DNA of 60,573 nucleotides from Oscillospiraceae bacterium (lineage in GTDB: Bacteria; Bacillota_A; Clostridia; Oscillospirales; Oscillospiraceae): contig JAETOP010000007.1 in the NCBI GenBank assembly GCA_021771675.1, positions 1 to 60,573 on the forward strand, read 5' to 3'. Below the pieces are notes generated by a model. It had not been told where the DNA came from and searched no databases. It was given only the letters and a program-made list of their open reading frames with translations. The position numbers and the translations under genes are program-made. Shown one piece after another: positions 60,544 through 60,573 of the stretch. The stretch's first letter is position 1. Each line of letters begins with the position of its first letter.

Positions 60544-60573
60544 AACTTTTTTAGGTGTGAAGGATAATTTTTG

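Noticed and set aside
1..60573. CRISPR arrays, rRNA or intact tRNA genes
   Set aside because: No regularly spaced short repeats and no rRNA or complete tRNA signature were seen on either strand.

Overview
The window looks like a chromosomal stretch from a GC-rich, strictly anaerobic gut Clostridium-class Firmicute, most likely an Oscillospirales-type organism. The basis is the AGGAGG ribosome binding sites, codon choice rich in ctg/gcc, YesM/YesN-type two-component systems with LplB/YtcP-type sugar permeases, YesL, many LacI and SorC sugar operons, corrinoid methyltransferases and a class C-like group II intron. This is inference from gene families; there is no rRNA or marker gene here.

Layout. 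(1) 198-8594: a sugar-sensing and uptake block with a YesM-type kinase, a solute-binding lipoprotein, a YesN-type regulator, two permeases with their own binding protein, and a YesL protein. (2) 8840-15464: a PucR-type regulator facing a YjiH-type membrane protein, a GPH-family symporter, an arylamine N-acetyltransferase and a URO-D-family methyltransferase. (3) 15663-22942: a corrinoid methyl-transfer module with a DUF2284 protein, a corrinoid activation ATPase, two corrinoid proteins, a LysR regulator, a methyltetrahydrofolate methyltransferase, and an Old Yellow Enzyme/FAD ene-reductase. With the URO-D protein this gives every part needed to strip a methyl group from a methylated (probably methoxylated) compound and pass it to tetrahydrofolate. 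Two copies of a MITE-like palindromic element sit at the two ends of this module.

(4) 23257-25218: a group II intron inserted behind a perfect hairpin. (5) 25297-33377: a SorC-regulated operon with a UlaG-type lactonase, a ribose-type ABC transporter and a predicted beta-propeller protein. (6) 33727-35240: a scarred region with an IS630-family element, an exact 101-bp copy of part of the downstream pgmB gene, two diverged flanking repeats and a tRNA 3'-end fragment.

(7) 35697-42481: a starch/maltodextrin locus with a secreted protein made of three CBM26-like modules, MalEFG, a cyclomaltodextrinase-type GH13 enzyme and a LacI regulator. (8) 42736-53326: a divergent alpha-glucoside locus with pgmB, GH31, an ABC transporter and LacI on the minus strand, and an unassigned glycosidase plus a GH65 phosphorylase on the plus strand. 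Two matching operators lie between the halves. GH65 plus beta-phosphoglucomutase gives phosphorolytic breakdown of an alpha-linked glucoside.

(9) 53741-58700: a LytTR/GHKL two-component system beside a Tat-exported FAD/FMN fumarate-reductase-like enzyme. A 21-bp-period direct repeat in front of the reductase promoter fits a LytTR binding site. (10) 58947-60573: a frame-disrupted IS1634-type transposase.

The strongest leads are the two-corrinoid-protein demethylation module, the UlaG-ABC-propeller operon without a visible kinase or PTS, the tri-CBM26 secreted protein, the LytTR-controlled exported reductase, a candidate plus-strand small RNA at 48230-48305, and the 101-bp pgmB fragment beside the IS630 element.
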